Source of the DNA: Nocardioides antri
GTDB taxonomy: Bacteria > Actinomycetota > Actinomycetes > Propionibacteriales > Nocardioidaceae
DNA length: 36,598 nt
NCBI RefSeq assembly: GCF_008373765.1
Contig: NZ_VUJW01000012.1
Location: 1 to 36,598 of the forward strand
Reading direction: 5' to 3'
Shown here: piece by piece, positions 15,304 to 22,600 of the stretch
How positions within the stretch are numbered: the stretch's first letter is position 1
Layout of the letters: the number at the start of each line of letters is the position of its first letter
Position numbers and translations under genes: made by a program
Notes under the pieces: model-generated
Told to the model about the DNA's origin: nothing
The model's input: only the letters and a program-made list of their open reading frames with translations
Databases searched by the model: none

Positions 15304-15545
15304 CGGACGATCTTGCGGATCAGGACGAACACCGCGACGACGCCGACGACACCACCCACGGTCTTGAGGATGTTGTCGGTGCGCGGACCGGTCACAGGGT
15401 CGACGTAGTACGCCTTCACCTGAGCGACCTCGCGGCTGACGATCGTCTTCGGGCTCGTCCGGTAGAGGAGCTGGTCGATCGTGCCGGCCAGACGCTCCCG
15501 GGTCTCTTCGATCTCGCGCTCGATGTCAGACGGCTGCTGGCTCAC
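15300..15545 (-). CDS. DUF3618 small membrane-associated protein
   Basis: An 81-residue protein typical of DUF3618. The charged N-terminal helix PSDIEREIEETRERLAGTIDQL (residues about 5-26) is the family signature. A linker rich in Thr/Pro follows, then a C-terminal membrane segment (about 62-77, VGGVVGVVAVFVLIRK). The GTG at 15545 overlaps the permease stop (GTGA). Function is unknown; members often accompany phage-shock or membrane-stress proteins in Actinobacteria. Coupling to a nickel/cobalt permease upstream and a GroES-like gene downstream is what can be said about context. Confidence 0.9.
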   Translation of the reverse strand: MSQQPSDIEREIEETRERLAGTIDQLLYRTSPKTIVSREVAQVKAYYVDPVTGPRTDNILKTVGGVVGVVAVFVLIRKIVR

Positions 15546-16660
15546 CGGGGCAGGCTATCAATGCCGACCGCGGCGGCCGCGGCCCGCCGCCTGCCGAGAA
15601 GCTGGAAGGCGCCGACGCTGGCTGCCCACGCCACCACGAACACCGCGACCAGCATGAAGCCGACGTAGTTGAGGTCGAGCCCGGCGACCCAGCGCAGTGA
15701 AGCCGGGTCGAACTCCTCGGCGATGAGCTGGAGCAGCACGATCGCGCCGATCGAGAGGGCGATCGCCACGGACAGCGCCGTGACGCTGAAGTTGTAGAAG
15801 AGCTTGCGGGCCGGGTCGAGCACGGCCCAGCGGTAGGCCCTGGTCATGAACAGCCCGTCGATCGTGTCGAAGAGCGTCATGCCGGCGGTGAAGAGCACCG
15901 GCAGGACGAGCACTGCGTACCACGGCAGCGCATAGGCGGCGGTGCCGCCGGCCAGCACCAGCAGAGCGATCTGGGTGGCGGTGTCGAAGCCGAGTCCCAT
16001 CAGCAGTCCGACCGGGTAGAGGTGCCACGGCTTGCGCACGCGCGCGATCGCCCGCTTGAACAGGCGAGCGAGGAAGCCGCGGTTGTGGAGGTGGTGGTGC
16101 AGCTCGTCCTCGTCGAAGGTGCCGGCCTTGAGGTGGCGGTAGACGTGGACGATGCCGACCAGCGCGCTGAGGTTCATCAGCCCGATCAGGATCAGGAAGG
16201 TTCCGGCAGCGAGCGACCCGACGACGCCGAGCGACTGCTGCAGCGCCGAGCCGTCGTCCTGCACCGGGTCGGCGACGGCCCGCACCCCGATCGCGAGCAG
16301 CAGCGACAGCCCGAAGACCACGCTCGAGTGACCGAGCGCGAACCAGAAGCCGGTGCCGAGCGACCGCGTCCCCTCGCCGACGAGCTTGCGGGTCGTGTTG
16401 TCGATGATCGCGATGTGGTCGGCGTCGAAGGCGTGACGAGCGCCGAGAAGGAACGCCGTCACCCCGACGCCGACGCCGAAGACGCGCGAGTCCCCCAGGC
16501 TGAGCTCCTGCGGGGCGACGACCAGGAGGAGCACCCCCCAGCCGACCACGTTGAGGCCGAGCACCGCGCCGAGCAGGCCGACCAGTGCCCGGCGGTCGCC
16601 CGATCGTCCGGCGGGTGGGTGAGCGGCCGGATGGCCCGGGGTGATGTGATGAGCAGGCAC
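15542..16660 (-). CDS. NiCoT-family nickel/cobalt permease
   Basis: A 372-residue secondary transporter for Ni2+/Co2+ (HoxN/NixA family) in the cytoplasmic membrane. The signature HAFDADH (76-82) in helix II, the LGFDTATQ motif (223-230) and GMTLFDTIDG are all intact; the first binds the metal in characterised members. About eight hydrophobic helices are visible, with a His-rich cytoplasmic loop (DEDELHHHLHNRG, about 183-195). The start is taken as GTG 16660: there is no Shine-Dalgarno sequence, but a promoter upstream would initiate at about that base, implying a leaderless mRNA. A much longer open frame (to 17182) only shadows the peroxiredoxin gene. The operator-like dyad immediately upstream points to nickel-responsive control. 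Confidence 0.9.
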   Translation of the reverse strand: MPAHHITPGHPAAHPPAGRSGDRRALVGLLGAVLGLNVVGWGVLLLVVAPQELSLGDSRVFGVGVGVTAFLLGARHAFDADHIAIIDNTTRKLVGEGTRSLGTGFWFALGHSSVVFGLSLLLAIGVRAVADPVQDDGSALQQSLGVVGSLAAGTFLILIGLMNLSALVGIVHVYRHLKAGTFDEDELHHHLHNRGFLARLFKRAIARVRKPWHLYPVGLLMGLGFDTATQIALLVLAGGTAAYALPWYAVLVLPVLFTAGMTLFDTIDGLFMTRAYRWAVLDPARKLFYNFSVTALSVAIALSIGAIVLLQLIAEEFDPASLRWVAGLDLNYVGFMLVAVFVVAWAASVGAFQLLGRRRAAAAAVGIDSLPR

Positions 16661-16667
16661 GCGCCGT

Positions 16668-16696
16668 ACGTTATTGCGGGTCGCTTGCAATAACAA
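16668..16696 (-). promoter_or_regulatory. Nur-box-like dyad inside the nickel permease promoter
   Basis: TTATTGC (16671-16677) and GCAATAA (16687-16693) form a perfect 7-bp inverted repeat with a 9-base spacer. Read as half sites it is TTGCGG-N5-TTGCAA (16674-16690), close to the Streptomyces Nur box tTGCaa-N5-ttGCAA. On the minus strand TTGTTA (16696-16691) and TAACGT (16673-16668) are spaced by 17 bases, so the dyad fills the promoter spacer and touches both hexamers. The predicted transcription start falls on the GTG at 16660. Confidence 0.6.
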
Positions 16697-16735
16697 ACGA
16701 GAAGCCACAAACCGTCCGACCCGACAGGAGCAACG

Positions 16736-17218
16736 ATGACCGGACCTGCCCGTCTGGAGGTGGGCGACCCAGCCCCCGACTTCACCCTCGCCGCCGACCC
16801 GGAGGGCGACGTCAACCTCTACGAGCTGCTGGAGGAGGGGCGGAGGGTCATCGTGTACTTCTACCCGGCCGCCATGACTCCGGGCTGCACGACGCAGGCC
16901 TGCGACTTCACCGACTCGCTCGACGCACTCCAGGCCGCGGGCTTCACGGTGCTCGGGATCTCGAAGGACAGCCCGTCCAAGCTGGCGAAGTTCCGCGAGC
17001 GTGACGGCCTCACCTTCCCCCTGCTCTCGGACCCCGAGCTCGTCGCGCACCAGGCGTACGGTGCTTACGGCGAGAAGAAGCTCTACGGCAAGATCGTGGA
17101 GGGCGTGATCCGGTCGACGTTCGTGGTCGGCCCGGACGGGAAGATCGAGGTCGCGCAGTACAACGTCAAGGCGACCGGACACGTCGCCAAGCTGCGCAGG
17201 GAGCTGGGCGTCGCCTGA
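16736..17218 (+). CDS. bcp: Thioredoxin-dependent thiol peroxidase (Bcp/PrxQ peroxiredoxin)
   Basis: A 160-residue atypical 2-Cys peroxiredoxin that reduces hydrogen peroxide and organic hydroperoxides with electrons from thioredoxin. The active-site segment YFYPAAMTPGCTTQACDF contains the peroxidatic Cys51 and the resolving Cys56, the usual Bcp spacing. VGDPAPDFTL at the N-terminus and the conserved Arg in GVIRSTFVV are also present. AGGAGC precedes ATG 16736 by a normal distance. It diverges from the nickel permease and is followed by the 17244 gene after 25 bases. The shared intergenic region contains the Nur-like dyad, so nickel-dependent control of this gene is also possible. Confidence 0.95.
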   Translation: MTGPARLEVGDPAPDFTLAADPEGDVNLYELLEEGRRVIVYFYPAAMTPGCTTQACDFTDSLDALQAAGFTVLGISKDSPSKLAKFRERDGLTFPLLSDPELVAHQAYGAYGEKKLYGKIVEGVIRSTFVVGPDGKIEVAQYNVKATGHVAKLRRELGVA

Positions 17219-17243
17219 CCGGCGACGCGACGAAGGGACACCG

Positions 17244-18530
17244 ATGGAACTGCACGAGAGCCTCCGGCAGCTGGCGCGCGACCATGGTGAGTCGCTGTTC
17301 GCCGAGGCCGATGCGTTCCGCGGCGCGCTCGACGACTACCTCGACGAGGGCAGCGCCTCGACAGGCACGATCAACCTCCTCACTGACGCGGTCCGGCTGG
17401 GCGCGCTCCAGGGCATGGTGTCGATGCTCGACTCCGGCGCCAGTGTCGAGGACGCCGTCGAGACCGCCGGTCAGCGTCTCTCGCGCGACCGGGGCAGCGC
17501 CGACGTGGCCGGGTCGCAGTGGGCGTGCGCCGTGCTCGGCTACGCCCTCGGCCGGGTCCCGGTCAGCCTCGCCGCCCGGCTCCGGCCGGACGCCTACACC
17601 GCCGAGCCGCCGGCCGCGGCCACCGGACCGACCGTGCAGCAGCCTTCCAAGCCCGAGCCGCCGGCGCCCACCGGCTGGCCGAGCAGTGGCGGAGTCACGA
17701 GCGGGGCCCCGGGTCAGGCGCCGGCGCAGTACTCACCCGCCCAGCAGTGGCCCTCGCCCGGCGCGCCCGCTGCGTCCCACCAGCCGGCGCAGTCGGCCGG
17801 GCAGTACGGCGGCCCGGCGTCGCCGTACGCCTACACCGCGAGCCCGGGCTACGGCACGCCCTCGCCGAAGAAGTCGAACGCCGGCATCATCGTCGGAGCC
17901 ATCGTCGCGGTCGTGGTCCTCGGCGTCGTGGCCGTCATCGGGATCATCGCGCTGTCCGGCGGTGACGACGACCCGGCCGCCGGTGAGGACACGGGCCAGA
18001 CCGACGAGGGCACGACCACCGACGGCTCCGAGAGCGTCTCGACCGAGACCAGCAGCACCGTCACCACCGACCCGGCCCTCACGCTCCAGGGAAACGGCTA
18101 CCACTACACGTTCCCCAGCAGCGACTGGCAGGACCTGACCGCCGACACCGAGGACACCACGGGGACGATCGACAGCATCGCCGCTCCCGGCGACTCGATC
18201 GCCCAGGCCCGCGGCAACATCCTGGTCGAATCGTCCTCCGCCCGCGGCGAGACCGACGTCTACAACCTGAGGGACCAGTGGAAGACGGTGCTGGAGCAGT
18301 CGACGGGCGCGACGCCGGTCGACATCGACCCGATGGAGATCGGCGGCGAGACGGCGGTCGGGGTCGAGCTCAAGTGGACCAACGCGAACGGCTTCGAGGT
18401 GCACCAGATCGCCTACCTGGTGATCTCCGGCGACGAGCAGTACTCCATCACCGGCAGCTTCCAGCAGGGCGACTCGGAGTTCCGCGAGACCTACTACGAC
18501 GTCCTGGAGACCTGGGTCTGGGAGCAGTGA
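17244..18530 (+). CDS. Membrane-anchored protein with helical N-domain and PsbP-like C-domain
   Basis: A 428-residue protein in several parts. Residues about 1-112 form a helical domain (LRQLARDHGESLF...WACAVLGYALGRVP) that resembles the small alpha-helical domain found beside DnaK-like and stress-related proteins. A Pro/Ala/Gln/Tyr-rich linker occupies about 115-208. One membrane segment follows (about 213-237, AGIIVGAIVAVVVLGVVAVIG). Then comes an acidic Thr/Ser-rich stalk (240-270) and an extracytoplasmic domain (about 275-428) with a YHYTFPSSDWQDL start and a YSITGSFQQGDSEF strand pair, like PsbP/DUF1795-fold proteins. GAAGGGA precedes the ATG. The topology suggests a cytoplasmic helical domain linked through the membrane to an outer sensor or binding domain. 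Function is unknown. Confidence 0.75.
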   Translation: MELHESLRQLARDHGESLFAEADAFRGALDDYLDEGSASTGTINLLTDAVRLGALQGMVSMLDSGASVEDAVETAGQRLSRDRGSADVAGSQWACAVLGYALGRVPVSLAARLRPDAYTAEPPAAATGPTVQQPSKPEPPAPTGWPSSGGVTSGAPGQAPAQYSPAQQWPSPGAPAASHQPAQSAGQYGGPASPYAYTASPGYGTPSPKKSNAGIIVGAIVAVVVLGVVAVIGIIALSGGDDDPAAGEDTGQTDEGTTTDGSESVSTETSSTVTTDPALTLQGNGYHYTFPSSDWQDLTADTEDTTGTIDSIAAPGDSIAQARGNILVESSSARGETDVYNLRDQWKTVLEQSTGATPVDIDPMEIGGETAVGVELKWTNANGFEVHQIAYLVISGDEQYSITGSFQQGDSEFRETYYDVLETWVWEQ

Positions 18531-18562
18531 CGCCGTCCCACCTGGGATCATGGCGGCACCAC

Positions 18563-18643
18563 GCCGGAGTGGTGGAACGGCAGACACGCAGGTCTTAGGA
18601 ACCTGTGCCCGAGGGCGTGCGGGTTCGAATCCCGCCTCCGGCA
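18563..18643 (+). tRNA. tRNA-Leu (anticodon TAG)
   Basis: An 81-base type II tRNA. The acceptor stem GCCGGAG (18563-18569) pairs with CTCCGGC (18636-18642), with discriminator A at 18643 and no encoded CCA. The D arm carries TGGTGGAACGGCAGACACG; the anticodon stem CAGGT/ACCTG encloses the loop CTTAGGA, giving anticodon TAG. A long variable arm (TGCCCGAGGGCGT) and a T arm with GGTTCGAAT follow. It reads CUA and, by wobble, other CUN leucine codons. It is convergent with rdgB. Confidence 0.96.
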
Positions 18644-18650
18644 CCCGCGA

Positions 18651-19253
18651 TCAGCGCAGCAGGTCGGCGACGACCGGCGCGATCTGCCGCAACGCCTTGC
18701 CGCGGTGGGAGATCGCGTCCTTGTCGTCTGGCGTCAGCTCGGCGGTGGTGACGCCCGGCATGTCGTCGGCCTCGAAGAGCACGTCGTAGCCGAAGCCACC
18801 GCCCCCCCGCACCTCGCGGACGATGCGGCCGTCCATCCGGCCGTGGACGACTCGGACGGTGCCGTCGGGCAGGACGAGGGCGACGGCACAGGCGAAGTGG
18901 GCCGTACGCCGCTCGTCCGGAACGTCGCTGAGCTGGGCGAGCAGCAGCTCGTTGTTGCGGTCGTCGGACTTGGGGGGCCCGCTCCACCGCGCCGAGAGCA
19001 CGCCCGGCATGCCGTTGAGCGCGTCCACGCAGAGACCGGAGTCGTCCGCCAGCGTCGGCAGCCCCGAGCTGGCCACGCCGGCCCGCGCCTTGAGCAGCGC
19101 GTTGCCCTCGAAGGTGGGCTGGTCCTCGACGGGCTCGTCGTAGGGCGCCACGTCGTCGAGGCCGAGCACCTCGACCTCGGTGAGGTGCTCGCGGAGGATC
19201 CGCTGCATCTCCTCGAGCTTCTTCGCGTTGCGCGAGGCGACCAGGATCCTCAC
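18651..19253 (-). CDS. rdgB: RdgB/HAM1 XTP/dITP pyrophosphatase
   Basis: A 200-residue non-canonical purine NTP pyrophosphatase that hydrolyses dITP, ITP and XTP to monophosphates and so keeps deaminated purines out of DNA and RNA. The family signatures are [16 protein letters not shown] at the N-terminus, the [13 protein letters not shown] acidic loop, the [14 protein letters not shown] segment and the C-terminal ISHRGKAL. Its ATG overlaps the rph stop (ATGA at 19250-19253), so it is translated from the rph-rdgB message. This pair is conserved in Actinobacteria (Rv1340-Rv1341 in M. tuberculosis). Confidence 0.96.
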   Translation of the reverse strand: MRILVASRNAKKLEEMQRILREHLTEVEVLGLDDVAPYDEPVEDQPTFEGNALLKARAGVASSGLPTLADDSGLCVDALNGMPGVLSARWSGPPKSDDRNNELLLAQLSDVPDERRTAHFACAVALVLPDGTVRVVHGRMDGRIVREVRGGGGFGYDVLFEADDMPGVTTAELTPDDKDAISHRGKALRQIAPVVADLLR

Positions 19254-19957
19254 GACGCGAGCGCCTCCCGCTGCATCCGGGTGAGGTCGGCGCAGCCCTT
19301 CTCCGCGAGGGAGAGGAGCGCGTCGAGCTCGGCCCTCGAGAACGCCGCGCCCTCGGCCGTGCCCTGCACCTCGACGAAGGCGCCGTCACCGGTCATCACG
19401 ACGTTCATGTCGGTCTCGGCCCGCACGTCCTCGACGTAGGGCAGGTCGAGCCGCGGCACGCCGTCGATGATGCCGACGCTGACCGCCGCCACCGAGCCGG
19501 TGAGCGCGTTGGTGACGCCGAGGTGGGCGCAGGCGTCGGCGAGCGCGATGTAGGCGCCGGTGATGGCGACGGTGCGGGTGCCGCCATCGGCCTGCAGCAC
19601 GTCGCAGTCGAGCTGGATGGTGTTCTCGCCGAGCGCCTGGTAGTCGATGATCGCGCGCAGGGACCGGCCGATCAGGCGGCTGATCTCGTGGGTGCGGCCG
19701 CCGATCCGGCCCTTGACCGACTCGCGGTCGGAGCGGGTGTTGGTGGACGCGGGGAGCATGGCGTACTCCGCCGTCACCCAGCCGAGGCCGCTGCCCTTGC
19801 GCCAGCGCGGCACGCCCTCGGACGCCGACGCCGCGCAGAGGACCCGGGTCTTCCCGAACTCGATCAGCACCGACCCCGCCGGGTGGTCGAGCCAGTTGCG
19901 GGTGATCTTGATCGGGCGCAGCTCGTCGTCCGCGCGGCCGTCCTCACGAGTACTCAT
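19250..19957 (-). CDS. rph: Ribonuclease PH
   Basis: A 235-residue phosphorolytic 3'-5' exoribonuclease that trims tRNA 3' ends. Diagnostic stretches are [36 protein letters not shown], the [18 protein letters not shown]-type region, and [15 protein letters not shown] with the phosphate-binding GTR. Length matches the family. ATG 19957 is preferred; a longer frame to 19984 lacks a good binding site. It is followed by rdgB with a 4-base overlap. In M. tuberculosis murI, the Rv1339 metallohydrolase, rphA and rdgB are contiguous. Here a sulfotransferase and an ABC transporter have been inserted between the metallohydrolase gene and rph. Confidence 0.96.
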   Translation of the reverse strand: MSTREDGRADDELRPIKITRNWLDHPAGSVLIEFGKTRVLCAASASEGVPRWRKGSGLGWVTAEYAMLPASTNTRSDRESVKGRIGGRTHEISRLIGRSLRAIIDYQALGENTIQLDCDVLQADGGTRTVAITGAYIALADACAHLGVTNALTGSVAAVSVGIIDGVPRLDLPYVEDVRAETDMNVVMTGDGAFVEVQGTAEGAAFSRAELDALLSLAEKGCADLTRMQREALAS

Positions 19958-19993
19958 GAGGCAGAAACCTAGCCGCCGCCCCACCCAGGGCGC

Positions 19994-20638
19994 TCAGCGA
20001 CGTACCCGCTCCAGCATCCGGGCGCCGAGAGCCCACACCCGGGGGAGCCGGTCCCAGTCGGCCTTCGTGTTGACCCGCGGGAACGGCTCGTCCGGCACCG
20101 GCAGGCCGAGCGCGGCGCAGAGCGGCTCCCAGCCGTCGCCCGGCGACCACTCGACCAGCCGGTCGGGCGGCACCGTCGCACGCACGTGCGCGTTGTGGCG
20201 CTCGTACGCCGCCTTCGCCTCCTCCGGGTCCCGGGCATCCGGCGTGAACCGCGCCGCGAGGACCTCGGAGAACATCCGGACGACCGGGCTCACCCGCGCC
20301 AGCGGTGCGTACCGGAAGATCGTCTCGTCCGCGCTGCGGTGCCACGCGTCGACCGACTCCCGCGTCGACAGCAGCACGACCGCGTCGGGGAACGCGGCGC
20401 AGATCTCCTCCCAGAACGCGGCGGCCGGCCAGTCGACGACGGCGGCGTAGCCGTCGAGGAAAGCAGCCCAGTCGACAGCATCGCCGCGAGCGGCCGCGCG
20501 CCAGATCCTGATGTGGCGGGGCCGGGTGAAGACGTCGCTGCCGTGGTAGCACGGCCCGCCGAGCAGCCGCTCGAGCCCGGTCTTGAGCGACAGCGTGCCT
20601 GTGCGTCCCACACCTGCGCCGACCACCCGAGGAGCCAT
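19994..20638 (-). CDS. Sulfotransferase-family protein
   Basis: A 214-residue protein of the actinobacterial/eukaryotic Sulfotransfer_4-type family. The loop for the 5'-phosphosulfate of PAPS is visible as VVGAGVGRTGTLSLKTGLERL (residues about 5-25). The strand VVLLSTRESVDAWHRS carries the 3'-phosphate-binding Arg and Ser. The C-terminal FPRVNTKADWDR resembles the family ending F.rvN. It would transfer sulfonate from PAPS to an unknown hydroxylated small molecule in the cytoplasm. The start is placed at ATG 20638; TTG 20647 is possible. It is a single gene behind the ABC transporter operon and is an insertion relative to the usual murI-rph order. Confidence 0.85.
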   Translation of the reverse strand: MAPRVVGAGVGRTGTLSLKTGLERLLGGPCYHGSDVFTRPRHIRIWRAAARGDAVDWAAFLDGYAAVVDWPAAAFWEEICAAFPDAVVLLSTRESVDAWHRSADETIFRYAPLARVSPVVRMFSEVLAARFTPDARDPEEAKAAYERHNAHVRATVPPDRLVEWSPGDGWEPLCAALGLPVPDEPFPRVNTKADWDRLPRVWALGARMLERVRR

Positions 20639-20738
20639 GCGGCGCAAGGTAGCCCGCGCATCGGGTGTGCACCGGCGTCGCGCGGATCAGCGCCCGAACC
20701 TTGCGTCCCGGTGACAAGTCCGGGCGCGCGGTTGTCCC

Positions 20739-21554
20739 CTACTTCACCTCGGCGTTGAGGATCCGCCACAGGCCGACCGCGAGCGGGAGGACGATCCAGA
20801 GGCCGAGGCTCACCAGGAGGTGCCCCCACTCCTCGGCGTCCGACGGCGCGCCGTCGGCCAGCAGCAGCACGTTGACCTGCAGGGTGACCCACGGGAACAC
20901 GTCGGCGAAGGCCGGGATCAGCGCTGCCACGGCGGCGAAGATGCCGACCGAGGCGTACCACGTGATCAGGAACAGCACGATGGCCGCCGGCGTGTTCAGC
21001 AGCAGGCACGCCACCGCGAACCCGAACACCGTCGTCGTCAGCACCGTGAGGGGCGCGCCGACGAACAGGAACTCCTTCTCGACCCGCCACTCGGTCAGCT
21101 CGGGCTTGGCCAGGTCGGCAATGGCCGTGCACACCGTCGCGACCACGAACATCAGGACCACGGCCGCGAGCGCGAGCAGCACCGCCACCGCCAGCTTGGC
21201 GAGGATCACGCGGATCCGGACCGGCTCGATGGCGAAGGTGACCGTCGCGGTCCGCTGCGTCCACTCGGTCGTGACGAGGAGGATCGGCAGCATCGGCACC
21301 AGCACGAGCGACACCAGCCAGACGTTGCCCGTGAAGTCGGTGAACGTGGTGAAGACGAAGTCCTGGACGAGGAACGCCACCAGTTGCACGACCTGCAGCA
21401 GCGAGATCAGCAGCGCGATCGTGAAGAGCAGCCAGAAGCCGGCGCGGGTGTCGTAGGTCTTGCGCAGCTCGACCAGCACGAGCCGCCAGAACGGGATCGG
21501 CCGGGTGCCGGAGATGTCGAGGGTCGGGGCGGCAGGAGCAGCGGTGCTGTTCAT
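20739..21554 (-). CDS. ABC transporter permease (ABC-2 type)
   Basis: A 271-residue integral membrane protein with six predicted helices, starting around FWLLFTIALLISLLQVVQLV, followed by VWLVSLVLVPMLPILLV, LAVAVLLALAAVVLMFVVATV, LTVLTTTVFGFAVACLLLNTP, AIVLFLITWYASVGIFAAV, and WIVLPLAVGLWRIL at the end. The short cytoplasmic motif TTEWTQRTATVTFAIEPVR after helix 2 is typical of ABC-2 permeases. The ATG at 21554 overlaps the ATPase stop (ATGA), so the two are coupled and form an exporter. The substrate is unknown; related pairs export drugs, lipids or antimicrobial peptides. Confidence 0.9.
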   Translation of the reverse strand: MNSTAAPAAPTLDISGTRPIPFWRLVLVELRKTYDTRAGFWLLFTIALLISLLQVVQLVAFLVQDFVFTTFTDFTGNVWLVSLVLVPMLPILLVTTEWTQRTATVTFAIEPVRIRVILAKLAVAVLLALAAVVLMFVVATVCTAIADLAKPELTEWRVEKEFLFVGAPLTVLTTTVFGFAVACLLLNTPAAIVLFLITWYASVGIFAAVAALIPAFADVFPWVTLQVNVLLLADGAPSDAEEWGHLLVSLGLWIVLPLAVGLWRILNAEVK

Positions 21555-22552
21555 CGGTGGCCTCCGGGAGGGGTCAGCGGCGAGTCGACGGGCGGCATGT
21601 TCGGCGTCGGCGGCACGTGCACGCCGTGCGGCGGCGGAGGCGGAGGTACGGCGCCCGCCCCGTCCCGTGCCGTGGCCGAGGTGAGCTCGAGGAACAGGTC
21701 CTCCAGGCCGACCCCGCCGTTCCTCAGGTCGGTCAGCACGACGTCCGCCGCGAGCGCGGCCCGCCCGACCTCCTCGGTCGGGGCGTTGACCCGCAGCCCG
21801 TCGCCCATCGGGTCGACGAGGTGGCCGCGCCGGGCGAGCTCGGTCGCGAGGGCGGTGTTGTCGAGGGACATCACCAGCGACGTGGCGGCACCCTGGGCGC
21901 CGGCCAGGAGCGACTTCTTGTCCCCCTGCGCGACGATCCGGCCGTGCCCGATGAGGATCATCTCGTCGGCGATCAGCTCGACCTCGTTGAGCAGGTGGCT
22001 GGAGAGGAGGACGGTGCCGCCGCGGTCGGCGTACGACTTCAGCAGGCCGCGCATCCACCGGATGCCTGCCGGGTCGAGCCCGTTGGCCGGCTCGTCGAGG
22101 ATGAGAACCTCGGGATCACCCAGGAGCGCGTGCGCGATGCCGAGCCGCTGCTTCATGCCGAGCGAGTAGTTGCGCATCCGCCGCTTCGCCTCGACGTCCG
22201 AGAGCCCGACCAGAGCGAGCATCTCGTCGACCCGCGCCGACGGCAGGCCCATGGCGAGCGCGCCGAGCGTGAGGATCTCCCGCCCGGTGCGGCCGCCGTG
22301 CTGGGCGGAGGCGTCGAGCAGCACGCCGACGTGGCGGCCGGGGTTGGGGATGTGGGCGTAGTCCAGGCCGCCGATGGTGACCTGCCCGCTGGTCGCCGGC
22401 GTCAGACCGACCATGACGCGCATGGTGGTGGTCTTGCCGGCGCCGTTGGGACCGAGGAAGCCGGTGACGCGGCCCTGCTGGCAGACGAAGCTGACGTCGT
22501 CGACGGCGCGGAACCCGCCGTACGCCTTGGTGAGGTGATCGACCGTGATCAT
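21551..22552 (-). CDS. ABC transporter ATP-binding protein
   Basis: A 333-residue ATPase subunit of the coupled ABC-2 exporter. It has Walker A GPNGAGKT (34-41), signature SLGMKQ (131-136), Walker B LILDEP (151-156), the D-loop NGLDP, and the H-loop His in LLSSHLLNEVE. Beyond residue 215 it has a regulatory C-terminal domain, and the last 30 residues are Pro/Gly-rich (GAVPPPPPPHGVHVPP). That tail is unusual and probably disordered. ATG 22552 starts directly at the conserved MITVDHLTKAYG. The gene lies downstream of the metallo-beta-lactamase-fold gene on the same strand after about 50 bases, and may be read from its own promoter. Confidence 0.95.
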   Translation of the reverse strand: MITVDHLTKAYGGFRAVDDVSFVCQQGRVTGFLGPNGAGKTTTMRVMVGLTPATSGQVTIGGLDYAHIPNPGRHVGVLLDASAQHGGRTGREILTLGALAMGLPSARVDEMLALVGLSDVEAKRRMRNYSLGMKQRLGIAHALLGDPEVLILDEPANGLDPAGIRWMRGLLKSYADRGGTVLLSSHLLNEVELIADEMILIGHGRIVAQGDKKSLLAGAQGAATSLVMSLDNTALATELARRGHLVDPMGDGLRVNAPTEEVGRAALAADVVLTDLRNGGVGLEDLFLELTSATARDGAGAVPPPPPPHGVHVPPTPNMPPVDSPLTPPGGHR

Positions 22553-22600
22553 GGGCCACAGCCTGCCCCACGGGATGAAAAGAACGCGTGAAGCGGGCGT

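Noticed and set aside
13261-15408. 715-codon plus-strand open frame opposite pafB, pafC and groES
   Set aside because: High-GC third-position bias creates long antisense frames; its protein is His/Arg/Pro-rich without domains, while the minus strand encodes recognised proteins.
16661-17182. Long minus-strand extension of the nickel permease frame across the peroxiredoxin gene
   Set aside because: It is an antisense shadow of bcp with no conserved features; the permease signal begins after 16660 and the promoter lies between.
18536-18547. Small palindrome TCCCA-CC-TGGGA before tRNA-Leu
   Set aside because: A 2-base loop is sterically poor for a hairpin and there is no U-tract; no support for a terminator or operator.
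20707-20725. CCCGG...CCGGG stem between the ABC permease and the sulfotransferase
   Set aside because: Only 5 bp, no U-tract, and such GC dyads arise by chance in this composition.
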